Of a stretch of DNA of 64,000 bases, positions 9,162 through 17,256 are shown piece after piece. Source of the stretch: Clostridium_AM sp900759715 (GTDB taxonomy: Bacteria > Bacillota > Clostridia > Clostridiales > Clostridiaceae); assembly GCA_900759715.1 (NCBI GenBank), contig CAAEXF010000132.1, positions 129,074-193,073 of the forward strand, written 5' to 3'. The position numbers and the translations under genes are program-made. Each line of letters starts with the position of its first letter. Positions within the stretch are counted from its first letter, which is position 1. The notes below the pieces were generated by a model, which saw only the letters and a list, made by a program, of their open reading frames with translations, made no database searches and was not told the DNA's origin.

Positions 9162-10073
9162 TTATTTATTTATACTATCCAAAGCCTTTGATATATACCC
9201 TTTATTTTTTTCCAATAATTCTAAAGCTTCCTGACTTGAAAGTTCTGACTCAAGCATCAATATGGAAACCTTTACATTATAGCTAGTTTGTTCTAGCACT
9301 TCTGTAGCTCTTTCTCTTGTTACGCCTGTTGCTAAAGAAACTATTCTCTTAGATCTTTCAACAAGTTTTTCATTAGAAGCCTTTACATCTACCATAAGGT
9401 TATTAAATACTTTTCCTATTTTAATCATTGATCCCGTTGTCAGCATATTTAATACCATTTTCTGTGCAGTTCCTGATTTCATTCTTGTAGAACCTGTAAT
9501 TACTTCTGGTCCTACAACAGGGGCTATAGAGATATCCGCAAGTTTCGATAGTTCTGAATTAGGATTACAGGTTACTCCTACAGTTACAGCTCCTAAACTC
9601 TTTGCATATTTGAGTCCTCCTATAACATAAGGAGTTCTTCCGCTGGCTGCAAGTCCAACTAAGACATCATCCGCTGAAAAATCGATGTTTTTTAGATCTT
9701 CTTCACAAAGCTCTAAGTTATCTTCAGCTCCTTCCTTCGCTCTAAATATAGCCTCATATCCACCAGCTATGATTGCATGAACCATATCTTCAGATACACC
9801 GTAAGTAGGTGGACATTCTGAAGCGTCTAGTATACCTAGTCTTCCGCTTGTTCCTGCACCTACATATATAAGTCTTCCACCTTTTTCAAAGGCCTTTGCT
9901 ATTTCATCAACAGCTTTTGCTATATTGGGCAGTTCTTTTTGAACTTCGAAGGCTACCTTCTTGTCCTCTTCGTTTATCATAGTTAGCATTTCTAGTGTAG
10001 AAACTTTGTCTATATTGTTTGTATTTTCATTGACTCCTTCTGTGACTAATTGTTCTAGGTTAATCCTTTTCAA
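9162..10073 (-). CDS. murQ: N-acetylmuramic acid 6-phosphate etherase
   Basis: MurQ cleaves the lactyl ether of MurNAc-6-phosphate, giving GlcNAc-6-phosphate and D-lactate. The 303-residue product has the SIS-domain signature GGRLIYVGAGTSGRLG and the conserved ASECPPTYG. I prefer a TTG start at 10073, 5 bases after AGAGGTGG, which makes the N-terminus MKRINLEQLVTEG and matches family length; a GTG at 10082 overlaps the ribosome site. It is the first gene of the four-gene mur operon and lies just behind a twin operator. Confidence 0.95.
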   Translation of the reverse strand: MKRINLEQLVTEGVNENTNNIDKVSTLEMLTMINEEDKKVAFEVQKELPNIAKAVDEIAKAFEKGGRLIYVGAGTSGRLGILDASECPPTYGVSEDMVHAIIAGGYEAIFRAKEGAEDNLELCEEDLKNIDFSADDVLVGLAASGRTPYVIGGLKYAKSLGAVTVGVTCNPNSELSKLADISIAPVVGPEVITGSTRMKSGTAQKMVLNMLTTGSMIKIGKVFNNLMVDVKASNEKLVERSKRIVSLATGVTRERATEVLEQTSYNVKVSILMLESELSSQEALELLEKNKGYISKALDSINK

Positions 10074-10122
10074 TGCTACCACCTCTGCTTCTGATTTACT
10101 TTATGATTCTATTATACACAGT

Positions 10123-10139
10123 TTGAAATATAATTTCAA
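10123..10139 (-). promoter_or_regulatory. MurR operator, proximal copy
   Basis: TTGAAATATAATTTCAA is a near-perfect palindrome 50 bases before the murQ start. It is the exact reverse complement of the second copy at 10155-10171. GAAAT-N-ATTTC half sites are typical for RpiR-family repressors. Assignment to MurR is inferred. Confidence 0.7.
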
Positions 10140-10154
10140 TAATAATTTTAAAAT

Positions 10155-10171
10155 TTGAAATTATATTTCAA
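10155..10171 (-). promoter_or_regulatory. MurR operator, distal copy
   Basis: TTGAAATTATATTTCAA repeats the operator in reverse orientation, with its centre 32 bp from the first, close to three helical turns. That spacing places two repressor dimers on the same DNA face and would favour cooperative binding. Confidence 0.7.
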
Positions 10172-10239
10172 AAGCAATACAAGTTTATATAAATACCAGT
10201 AATCAGAAATAATGCATTCCTATATAACAAAACTAACTC

Positions 10240-10287
10240 AAAGCAATAAAAGACACCAAGTGCTAACTTAGTGTCTTTTATTGCTTT
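10240..10287 (-). terminator. terminator of the homoserine dehydrogenase gene
   Basis: A perfect 17-bp stem (AAAGCAATAAAAGACAC and its complement) encloses a 14-base loop just past the hom stop codon. The 3' arm on the reverse strand is T-rich (TTTTATTGCTTT), although no long T-run follows it. Confidence 0.65.
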
Positions 10288-10292
10288 TAATA

Positions 10293-11318
10293 TTATACTC
10301 TAGCTACCCTATTAATATATATTATATCTCTTAATATAGAAGCTGCTGCAGCTGTAGTACCTGAAGCTCCCCCAATCAATGTTAGTTCCCCTAATGTATC
10401 TGAAATATATCTAACTGCCTTATTTTTGCCATCTACATTATAAAAAGGATGTTCTTTATCTACCTTTTCTAATTTAACAAGTATGTTTAGTTCTTTTCCA
10501 ACTCTAGATGTTCGTCCAATAAGCTTATATCTCTTTCCTTCTTTTAATGCATTTTCTATATCATCTGGCGTCAAGTTTGTAATTCCCTCTACTTTTATAT
10601 CAGACAAACTTTTTTCTTCTTTCATAATTACATTCGTAAGTATAAGTAGTTTAAATGCAGTGTCCCATCCTTCTACATCAAAGCTAGGGTTGGCTTCTGC
10701 TATTCCGAAATCCTTTGCTTTTTTCAGTGCAATATCATAAGTACAACCAGTGTCCTCCATCTCTTTTAGAATGTAGTTTGTTGTGCCATTTAAAACACCT
10801 TCTATAGAAGAAATTTCTGAGCCAGCCATTTCTATTATTCCCCCATTGACAGAAGGTAACGCTCCCCCACAAGTACATCCAATTCCTAAATGCACGCCAT
10901 TTTCTCTCGCCATCTTTTCTAGTTTCCTATAACCCTGTATAATTGGTCCTTTGTTTCCTGTTACCACATGTATTTTATTCTCTAATGCTTTTAAAATATA
11001 GCTCAACGCTGGTTCTCCAGTTTCCTTATTAGTAGATGTTAACTCTATCATTAAATCTATATCTTTTCTTTCTAGCATAAAATCAGGGGTAATTTTTTTA
11101 TTTCCATTATTGTCTTCAATTATACTTTTTCCTCCATTTGAAAAAGCTAATAATTTATCATAGTCTATTCCTTTTGGATTGTAGACTCCCCCCTTAGAAT
11201 TAATAATATATACTATTTCGATATTAAGGCCTTCCACTTTCAACATCGAACTCTTATCTACAATTAGTTTTGTAAAAGCTTTACCTACTCCACCATATCC
11301 AATTAACCCAATCCTCAT
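10293..11318 (-). CDS. hom: homoserine dehydrogenase, short form without ACT domain
   Basis: This enzyme reduces aspartate semialdehyde to homoserine in threonine/methionine synthesis. The Rossmann motif GLIGYGGVGKAF opens the protein, followed by the catalytic homoserine dehydrogenase domain with GVLNGTTNYIL near residue 180 and EGWDTAFKL near 220. At 341 residues it lacks the C-terminal ACT domain of longer forms, so threonine feedback is probably absent or differs. The ATG at 11318 follows AAGGAGAAAAATA; an upstream in-frame ATG at 11393 has no ribosome site. The gene stands alone with its own terminator. Confidence 0.93.
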   Translation of the reverse strand: MRIGLIGYGGVGKAFTKLIVDKSSMLKVEGLNIEIVYIINSKGGVYNPKGIDYDKLLAFSNGGKSIIEDNNGNKKITPDFMLERKDIDLMIELTSTNKETGEPALSYILKALENKIHVVTGNKGPIIQGYRKLEKMARENGVHLGIGCTCGGALPSVNGGIIEMAGSEISSIEGVLNGTTNYILKEMEDTGCTYDIALKKAKDFGIAEANPSFDVEGWDTAFKLLILTNVIMKEEKSLSDIKVEGITNLTPDDIENALKEGKRYKLIGRTSRVGKELNILVKLEKVDKEHPFYNVDGKNKAVRYISDTLGELTLIGGASGTTAAAASILRDIIYINRVARV

Positions 11319-11503
11319 ATTATTTTTCTCCTTTTCATTTCCATCTCTAATCCTCATTTTACTTAATTTGCGATTTTGTGTAAACATATGCACTGGTTTA
11401 GAATTTAAGAATAATTTAAGAAATTACTTACATTTATTTTAAGATTTACCTAGTAAACTTAATTATGTGATTAGGAATTATTTAATACAAGGAGTGATTT
11501 AAT

Positions 11504-12019
11504 TTGAAACATTCAAAAAGGGTTGCCACATTTTTTTCATTAGTGCCGGGAGCAGGCCATATGTATTTAGGCCTTACACGTCAAGGCATTCAGCTTATGA
11601 TATTATTCTTCTCTACTTTTTTTATAGCTGCTTCTTTTGATTTGCAATTTTTAGCAGTTTTTCTTCCTGTAATTTGGTTTTACAGTATTTTTGATACAAG
11701 AAGCAAAAGTTTAAGTGAAGATCCTTTACCAAACACTAATCTGCCTATTTTTTCTGATGTAAATTCTATGGATGACATCTTTAAAAATAAACCTGCTGAA
11801 AAATATATTGCTTATATCTTAATCTTTATGGGAGTTCTTTCACTAATAAATAATATTGCACTGCCTATATTAAGGGATTATTTCGATTATCGAATAATTA
11901 TGTATGTTAAATCTCTTATAATATCTTTCATCTTTATTGTTATTGGCTGTACGCTTCTAAGGAGCAAAAGAGTCAGTATAAAGAAGAGTGGTGATGAATT
12001 ATGCAATCAAGAAGAGTAG
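11504..12019 (+). CDS. small multi-pass membrane protein, TM2-like N-terminus
   Basis: The 171-residue protein starts from a TTG preceded by AAGGAGTG. Residues 8-65 (FFSLVPGAGHMYLGLTRQG, then a hydrophobic hairpin) look like the TM2-type fold found in many Firmicute membrane proteins, and two more hydrophobic segments follow near 105 and 145. The function is unknown. It overlaps the next gene by 19 bases, so the two are cotranslated; the partner resembles the membrane part of LiaF-type envelope-stress proteins. Confidence 0.75.
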   Translation: MKHSKRVATFFSLVPGAGHMYLGLTRQGIQLMILFFSTFFIAASFDLQFLAVFLPVIWFYSIFDTRSKSLSEDPLPNTNLPIFSDVNSMDDIFKNKPAEKYIAYILIFMGVLSLINNIALPILRDYFDYRIIMYVKSLIISFIFIVIGCTLLRSKRVSIKKSGDELCNQEE

Positions 12020-12315
12020 GAACTTTAACTCTGGGCATTGTATTAATCTCTATAGGAGTAATATTCTTTTTATCCACCTTTTTTAATTTATCCTTTGAAG
12101 GAGAAATTTTAAAATTTTGGCCTTTGATTCTTATATCTTTAGGCATCGAAATACTAGTACTGAATAGCTTGGCAATAAAACAAAAACTATATGTAAAATA
12201 TGATCTTATAAGTTTATTTTTAATCGTTGTTGTCTTATTTTTGTCTTTTGGTACCTATGCCTTTAGCAATTTTCTTTTATCGAAGAGCTTTTATCCGATG
12301 ACTTACCCGCTCTAA
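12001..12315 (+). CDS. LiaF/LiaI-like transmembrane protein, probably truncated at its 3' end
   Basis: The 104-residue product has three hydrophobic segments and the pattern VGTLTLGIVLISIGVIFF...WPLILISLGIEIL of the LiaF transmembrane/DUF5668 region. Related proteins usually continue into a soluble C-terminal domain, which is absent here. The last codons (YPMTYPL and the stop) lie inside copy A of the dispersed repeat that begins at 12290, so the repeat seems to have replaced the original 3' end. It overlaps the upstream TM2-like gene. Confidence 0.65.
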   Translation: MQSRRVGTLTLGIVLISIGVIFFLSTFFNLSFEGEILKFWPLILISLGIEILVLNSLAIKQKLYVKYDLISLFLIVVVLFLSFGTYAFSNFLLSKSFYPMTYPL

Positions 12316-12424
12316 TACTCCCATCTTCTTCAAGTGGGAGTAAAGAGCGGCTATGTCCCTGGATAACGACTTCTAAGCTTCAGATGGAGTCGAAACTCCA
12401 CCTAAAGCCAAGAATTCTGTTTAT
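12290..12424 (+). repeat. dispersed repeat, copy A (135 bp, internally shortened)
   Basis: Copy A begins TTTATCCGATG and ends CTGTTTAT like copies B and C. It keeps the distal part, CCCTGGATAACG followed by the terminal hairpin GATGGAGT...ACTCCACCT, but has a different, shorter middle section with its own small stem (CTCCCATCTT...AAGTGGGAG). It overlaps the 3' end of the LiaF-like gene. Confidence 0.7.
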
Positions 12425-12445
12425 CGCTAAATAACGTAATTAACG

Positions 12446-12482
12446 AGAGAGTGTCTCATCATAACTAAATGGGACACTCTCT
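12446..12482. terminator. hairpin terminator between convergent genes
   Basis: AGAGAGTGTC and its complement form a 10-bp stem, extended by two weaker pairs, around a 13-base loop. It is followed by TCTTCTTATAAC on the plus strand. It separates the membrane-protein pair from the reverse-strand regulator gene and may serve both. Confidence 0.6.
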
Positions 12483-12556
12483 TCTTATAACTTTAACATC
12501 TATAGTTTAAAGTAATCAACTCACTTCTGTATTAAATTGATTTTGTTGATAAACTT

Positions 12557-13111
12557 CTATACCGGATAGTAAATAACCATAGTTAATGAACATGTCGTAT
12601 CATCATTATTCTTATAAGAATGAGTACCATCTGCCTTAAATCGTATGGAATTACCCGCTGTTATGACAAAATCTTCACCGTTTATACTGATAGTAAGCTT
12701 ACCAGAATATATCGTAATGAACTCCTGAGTACCTTGTTGATGCGCTTCCGTAGATAGATAACCATCAGCATCAATCTCAAGTGAATACATTTCAAATCGT
12801 CTTGCACTGTCAAAGGGAAACACAGGAAATATCCTGATCCTGCCATTATTCTCAACAAGTGGCTCTACCTGAGATTTATCCACGACTTCCAAATCAGCTT
12901 CTGGCATACTCATAAGCTCAGTACATGACACTTTAAGTCCATTTGCAATCTTCCATATCGTGGACACAGTAGGATTTACCTCACAACGTTCAATTTGACC
13001 GAGCATACTTTTGCTTACACCGGTTAGCTTTGAGACCTTATCAAGGCTAAGCTTCTTTTTATCACGAAACATTTTTAAGTTTTCAGCAATAATAAAATTA
13101 AGTTTATCCAA
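12557..13111 (-). CDS. XRE-family regulator with C-terminal cupin domain
   Basis: The 184-residue protein has a helix-turn-helix (about residues 8-65, with LSLDKVSKLTGVSKSMLGQIE) and a cupin barrel at about 110-180 (QGTQEFITIYSGKLTI). Such proteins are small-molecule-sensing repressors of adjacent metabolic or transport genes. The TTG at 13111 sits 6 bases after GGAGGG and is preferred over an ATG at 13168 without a ribosome site. It is divergent from a LysE-type exporter, with direct repeats in the shared promoter, so it probably controls that exporter. Confidence 0.85.
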   Translation of the reverse strand: MDKLNFIIAENLKMFRDKKKLSLDKVSKLTGVSKSMLGQIERCEVNPTVSTIWKIANGLKVSCTELMSMPEADLEVVDKSQVEPLVENNGRIRIFPVFPFDSARRFEMYSLEIDADGYLSTEAHQQGTQEFITIYSGKLTISINGEDFVITAGNSIRFKADGTHSYKNNDDTTCSLTMVIYYPV

Positions 13112-13129
13112 AAATTTCCCTCCAAACCA

Positions 13130-13158
13130 TTGACAGTATACTGCACAAATGATATTAT
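13130..13158 (+). promoter_or_regulatory. sigma-A promoter of the LysE-type exporter gene
   Basis: TTGACA at 13130-13135 and TATTAT at 13153-13158 are 17 bases apart, a near-consensus vegetative promoter pointing at the exporter that starts at 13229. Confidence 0.7.
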
Positions 13159-13170
13159 TATACTGCACAA
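13137..13170. promoter_or_regulatory. direct repeats, candidate operator of the XRE-cupin regulator
   Basis: TATACTGCACAA occurs at 13137-13148 and again at 13159-13170, 22 bp apart. The first overlaps the promoter spacer and the second begins right after the -10 box, so bound protein would block transcription. A 10-bp palindrome CAGTATACTG overlaps the first copy. Assignment to the neighbouring regulator is inferred. Confidence 0.55.
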
Positions 13171-13228
13171 TACAATATATTGTTCTTTTTGTGTATTATA
13201 TCATACAGTGATGGGGAGGTAAACATTT

Positions 13229-13813
13229 ATGCCAAATTTTGCTGCATTTTTATCCTATATCCTTATTTCAAACTATTCACCAGGACCAAATAACATTATA
13301 TCAATGTCAAATGCCAGCAGGTACGGATTTAAAAAAAGCTTAATGTTTAATGTGGGAGTATTCTCTGGCGTATTTATTCTAGTGGCTCTATGTAGTGCTT
13401 TCAGCATGGCCCTGTACAATCTTATTCCATCAATCAAATCAGTTATGTCCTATATTGGCGCAGCCTATATACTATGGCTTGCATGGAAAACCTATAAAAG
13501 CAAACCTCAAAGTGAGGAGGAGAACCAAAAACAAACAAACACATTTTTATCTGGATTACTTTTACAATTCGTCAATCCAAATTCTATAATTTACTGCGTT
13601 ACAACCGTTTCAACATTTGTTATACCATATTACAAGTCTGTTCCAATGCTTTCAGTTTTTTCTATGCTTCTTGCTTTCGCTGCCTTAGTAGCCACCTGCT
13701 GCTGGTCGTTGTTTGGTTCTTTATTCCAAAAGTTCCTTATAAAAAATTATAAGGTTGTCAATACTGTTCTGGCACTACTGCTCGTATATTGTGCAGCTTC
13801 ACTGTTTCTTTAA
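13229..13813 (+). CDS. LysE-family amino-acid exporter
   Basis: This 194-residue, six-segment membrane protein is a LysE/RhtB-type translocator; the family signature SPGPNNI is seen near residue 18. These carriers export amino acids or related small molecules with the proton gradient. The ATG follows GGGGAGGT. The gene faces away from an XRE-cupin regulator and has a strong promoter with overlapping direct repeats. The substrate cannot be told from sequence. Confidence 0.88.
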   Translation: MPNFAAFLSYILISNYSPGPNNIISMSNASRYGFKKSLMFNVGVFSGVFILVALCSAFSMALYNLIPSIKSVMSYIGAAYILWLAWKTYKSKPQSEEENQKQTNTFLSGLLLQFVNPNSIIYCVTTVSTFVIPYYKSVPMLSVFSMLLAFAALVATCCWSLFGSLFQKFLIKNYKVVNTVLALLLVYCAASLFL

Positions 13814-13838
13814 TTAATGGATCTGTTAAATTAAACTA

Positions 13839-14246
13839 CTAATAAATTATCTTTATTAAAAAATAACTGAATAATATAATCCAAATGCATATTATAATGC
13901 ATCCAGCAACCCAGTTTTTAGGCTTACCTTCATTAAAAATATTTTCTGATTGTTGTCTGCATTCATTCATAATATCATTGGGTATTAATTTTATAGCAAA
14001 ATTAATACCGAGTGGTATTATAATCAAATCATCAAGATATCCCAAGACAGGTATAAAATCAGGTATTAAGTCAATTGGACTTAAAGCATAACCTACTACT
14101 AATATTGAAACTAATTTTGCATAAAAAGGTACATCAGGTCTTTTATATGCCAAATATAATGCTCCAGTCTCCTTTTTTATTTTTTTAACTTTTTGTTTAA
14201 TCGTGGAAAACCAGATTTTAAACCTTTTATTTAATTCTTCTTTCAT
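13839..14246 (-). CDS. DUF1232 (YkvA-type) membrane protein
   Basis: The 135-residue protein carries the DUF1232 signature: a hydrophobic stretch reading ALSPIDLIPDFIPVLGYLDD near residues 54-73. A C-terminal hydrophobic segment follows. A charged amphipathic N-terminus precedes it. The function of the family is unknown. The ATG at 14246 is preceded by GAGGTG, better than the ATG at 14258. It stands alone. Confidence 0.87.
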   Translation of the reverse strand: MKEELNKRFKIWFSTIKQKVKKIKKETGALYLAYKRPDVPFYAKLVSILVVGYALSPIDLIPDFIPVLGYLDDLIIIPLGINFAIKLIPNDIMNECRQQSENIFNEGKPKNWVAGCIIICIWIILFSYFLIKIIY

Positions 14247-14600
14247 AAAACACCTCAAAATTGACCAATTTTATAATACATTATAGCATTGCTATGAGGA
14301 TTAAAACAGCAAGGCTGTATAAATTATCCACAGGATCTTTCTTACCTAAAAAGATATGAAAGCTATGACCATTTTTTCTGATCATAGCTTTTATTTAACA
14401 TAATAAACCTCTATCTGCTTATAAAATACATAAGTTTTATATTAATTATGAAAATAAATTGATATTATATGACGTAATGGAAAAATAAACAAATTTCCTT
14501 AATAAATAACATTTTTTTAAATAATGTCTGCTTAATCAGTCCCAGTTCATAAAAAGGAATGGCTTTTGAATAGCCATCCCCATATCACTTTTAAACTAGC

Positions 14601-14966
14601 TTATACAAGAGGGCTGTCAATTTGAGTAGTAAAAAGAAAGTCATGCGTATGGCCATCATTACAGGTTGTAGTTCCTCTAATAACGTGTACATGTTTATCG
14701 GTACCAGGAATAGGAATATTAGGTTCAGTTGTTCCTCCTATTTCATGGTGGTGATCAAAAAAATCTGTATTAACTATACCAAATGCATGCACATGTCTGC
14801 CGTCTCCAAGTGGCATAATTTCACTTGTAACGCCCGCAACACGGTGATTGTGTCTTTCATCCCCTTGTTCAGCTAATTTAACGCTTTCTGCAAATTCATG
14901 CACATGTGTTTGACTTGTTTCTGGGCAACCTTGTTGTTGAAGATTTGTCTCTATATTATAATCCAT
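14601..14966 (-). CDS. YmaF-family histidine-rich protein
   Basis: The 121-residue soluble protein repeats a HxH-centred unit at least four times (THVHEF, RHVHAF, DHHHEIGG, KHVHVI, GHTHDF), the pattern of the YmaF family. The spacing of the histidine pairs suggests metal binding, but no function is established. It begins from an ATG after AAGGAGGAAAT and is flanked by long non-coding stretches. Confidence 0.85.
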   Translation of the reverse strand: MDYNIETNLQQQGCPETSQTHVHEFAESVKLAEQGDERHNHRVAGVTSEIMPLGDGRHVHAFGIVNTDFFDHHHEIGGTTEPNIPIPGTDKHVHVIRGTTTCNDGHTHDFLFTTQIDSPLV

Positions 14967-15308
14967 AGATATTTCCTCCTTTTTAATTATCAGACATTGT
15001 TTAGAAACGTACTTGTTGTCCGCTTCCTGATATATTATATTTTATTTTACCAAAAATGTTCATATCACTTGATAAATCCTTTCTAGATAAACCTTTTCTG
15101 TAAAAACCACGTATTCTTTCTAATTCGGAATTATGTTTCTATAAGTCTTTATCTGTGACTATATGTGGAAGCTTTTTATGAGTGCCAATATCTACATGTG
15201 GAAAAATTTTTAACCTTGGAAACATCAATGGAAATACCTCTAGATGCAATAACTTCTATATGATACATCAGATTTAGTTTTCAGTTAAATAGTGAAGTTT
15301 CCCCCTAT
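14967..15308. other. intergenic stretch without a recognisable gene
   Basis: These 342 bases lie between the YmaF gene and the 3' end of the sugar transporter operon. I see no long ORF, RNA gene or clear terminator hairpin in them. Confidence 0.6.
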
Positions 15309-16139
15309 CTACCCTTTTACAGCACCACTTGTAAGCCCATTAACTAAATATTTTTGTATTGCACCAAACATTATGAATACAGGTATGAGGGCCAGTACTG
15401 TAGCTGCTGACATTGCTCCCCAGTCAATTTCATACTTGCCTATAAATGTATTTATACCTACTGGTATAGTTTTTATTGATTCGGTATTTACAAACATTAT
15501 GCTAAAAAATAAATCATTCCATGCACCAATAAAGGCAAAAACAAAAGTTGCAACTATTCCTGGCAGCATAATAGGAATTATTATTTTAATGAGCGCTTCA
15601 ACTCTGCTGCATCCGTCAATCATTGCAGACTCTTCTAGTGAAATAGGTATTCTCTCAAAAAATCCTTTTATTAGCATTGTACAAAATGGTATGTTCAAAA
15701 CAGTATATATTACTACAAGCCCTGTTAAAGTATCTAATAAATTTAGCTTGGAAAACATAATAAATAAAGGTATTATAATAACCACTATAGGAATCATTTG
15801 TGTTGATAGGAATATTAAAAATGTTATTCTCTTTCCTTTGAATGAAAATCTCGATAAAGCATATCCTGCAAAAATAGAAACTAAAGCTGTAAATAAAGCA
15901 CATAAGCTAGATACAATCATGCTATTTTTAAAGTATATGGGAAATTGTGTTGCCTTCCACAGTTTAGAGTAATTATCTAAAGTCCAATGCTCTGGTAAGT
16001 ATTTTACAGGAATAGTAACTATTTCATTCACAGGCTTAAGAGAGGTTAAAATCATCCATAATATTGGGGTAAACATAAATATAAAAAATAAAACTAATAA
16101 TGTTACCCTTAAAGTCTTTAAACCTGATCCCCTTTTCAT
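15309..16139 (-). CDS. sugar ABC transporter permease, MalG type
   Basis: This 276-residue, six-segment inner membrane protein is the second permease of a CUT1-family sugar importer. The cytoplasmic EAA loop that contacts the ATPase is visible as EESAMIDGCSRVEALIKII near residue 170. Its ATG overlaps the TAA stop of the upstream permease (TAATG). It is the last gene of the xylose-locus operon. No ATPase gene follows, so a shared ATPase encoded elsewhere must energise it. Confidence 0.92.
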   Translation of the reverse strand: MKRGSGLKTLRVTLLVLFFIFMFTPILWMILTSLKPVNEIVTIPVKYLPEHWTLDNYSKLWKATQFPIYFKNSMIVSSLCALFTALVSIFAGYALSRFSFKGKRITFLIFLSTQMIPIVVIIIPLFIMFSKLNLLDTLTGLVVIYTVLNIPFCTMLIKGFFERIPISLEESAMIDGCSRVEALIKIIIPIMLPGIVATFVFAFIGAWNDLFFSIMFVNTESIKTIPVGINTFIGKYEIDWGAMSAATVLALIPVFIMFGAIQKYLVNGLTSGAVKG

Positions 16140-17035
16140 TAAAAATCACCTGCCTTTTCAAATTTAGTAAACCACAGGTAAAAAGCAACGTAAACTAACA
16201 GTATTATCATGAATATAACCCCTAAAGCGGCAGCCTGTCCAAAGTCTAATCCGGTGTATGCCTTTAATATTATGAAAGTAGCTAAAATTTGAGAAGAATT
16301 AGCCGGACCACCATTAGTCATTACATAAATTATATCCGCAAAGTTAAATATCCATATAACTCTAAGCAATATAGTTACAAGCAATGTTGGCTTTATATAA
16401 GGAATAGTTATATAAAAGAATTCTTGAATTTTTGTTGCTCCATCTATCTCCGCCGCTTCATACATCTCCGATGGAATTGATTGAAGAGCGGCTAGTGTCA
16501 TAATTGCAAAGAAAGGAATTCCATACCATACATTTGCAATTATTGCAGATTTCAGTGCAAGCCCTTGTTGTGACAAAAATACTATTGGTGACTTAATTAT
16601 ATGCATTTTCATCAATATATCATTAACAAGTCCATATTGCCCATTTAATAACCATTTCCATATAAGCCCTATTAAAAAACCTGAAACGGCCCAAGGGGCA
16701 AGGACAAATGCTTGATATATTCCTCTTCCTTTAAAGTATTTATTTAAACAAACTGCTAGAGCAATTCCTAGAATAACCTGAAATATTAATGATCCAACAA
16801 CCCACAGTACTGAGTTTATTAAAGATTTTGAGAAAATTGGATTGTGTATAATATCTTTGTAATTTTGAATACCACAAAAATACTGTTGAATTTCATTTAG
16901 TTTATAGTGATAAAAAGATGTTTTTATTCCAACTATCATAGGTAAACATATAAACCCAACAACTAGAATTACCGCTGCAGAAATATATAAATAGGGTTCA
17001 ATTAATTTCTTTTTATTTTTTTGAACTTTTTCCAA
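16139..17035 (-). CDS. sugar ABC transporter permease, MalF/UgpA type
   Basis: The 298-residue protein has six membrane segments and the EAA loop EAAEIDGATKIQEFFYI near residue 200. It is the first permease of a CUT1-type sugar importer. The TTG at 17035 is 6 bases after AAAGAGGTG; an upstream ATG at 17059 lacks a ribosome site. It is separated from the binding-protein gene by about 220 bases that contain a strong hairpin, a common way to keep binding protein in excess. Confidence 0.9.
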   Translation of the reverse strand: MEKVQKNKKKLIEPYLYISAAVILVVGFICLPMIVGIKTSFYHYKLNEIQQYFCGIQNYKDIIHNPIFSKSLINSVLWVVGSLIFQVILGIALAVCLNKYFKGRGIYQAFVLAPWAVSGFLIGLIWKWLLNGQYGLVNDILMKMHIIKSPIVFLSQQGLALKSAIIANVWYGIPFFAIMTLAALQSIPSEMYEAAEIDGATKIQEFFYITIPYIKPTLLVTILLRVIWIFNFADIIYVMTNGGPANSSQILATFIILKAYTGLDFGQAAALGVIFMIILLVYVAFYLWFTKFEKAGDF

Positions 17036-17063
17036 AGAAAACACCTCTTTACTGTACATTTAT

Positions 17064-17100
17064 GAAATAGGTTTAGAGTTATATTCTCTAAACCTATTTC
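17064..17100 (-). other. intercistronic hairpin between binding-protein and permease genes
   Basis: A perfect 15-bp inverted repeat (GAAATAGGTTTAGAG and its complement) with a 7-base loop lies 28 bases before the permease start. Hairpins here often stabilise the upstream binding-protein message or cause partial termination. Confidence 0.65.
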
Positions 17101-17137
17101 ACATAACTATATCATTGAGAAAATTTTTACAGATAAC

Positions 17138-17170
17138 TATAGAGAGACTAACTAGAAAGTTAACATATAC
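17138..17170 (+). repeat. 33-bp repeat shared with 63871-63903
   Basis: The sequence TATAGAGAGACTAACTAGAA plus the next 13 bases matches 63871-63903 with three differences. Here its last 16 bases are followed by an imperfect inverted copy (GTATAAGTTGACTTTC), so the site is a palindrome. In both places the frame reads IE-LTRKLTYT, suggesting the decayed start of a mobile-element gene. Confidence 0.5.
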
Positions 17171-17256
17171 CGGCGTATAAGTTGACTTTCGACCTTTTAT
17201 TCCTATCTTACTATAATGCTCCTATATAATTAGATTTTATTTCATATTAGCTTTAA

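Noticed and set aside
12290..12424. CRISPR-like array from the repeats
   Set aside because: Copies are tens of kilobases apart and not arranged with spacers.
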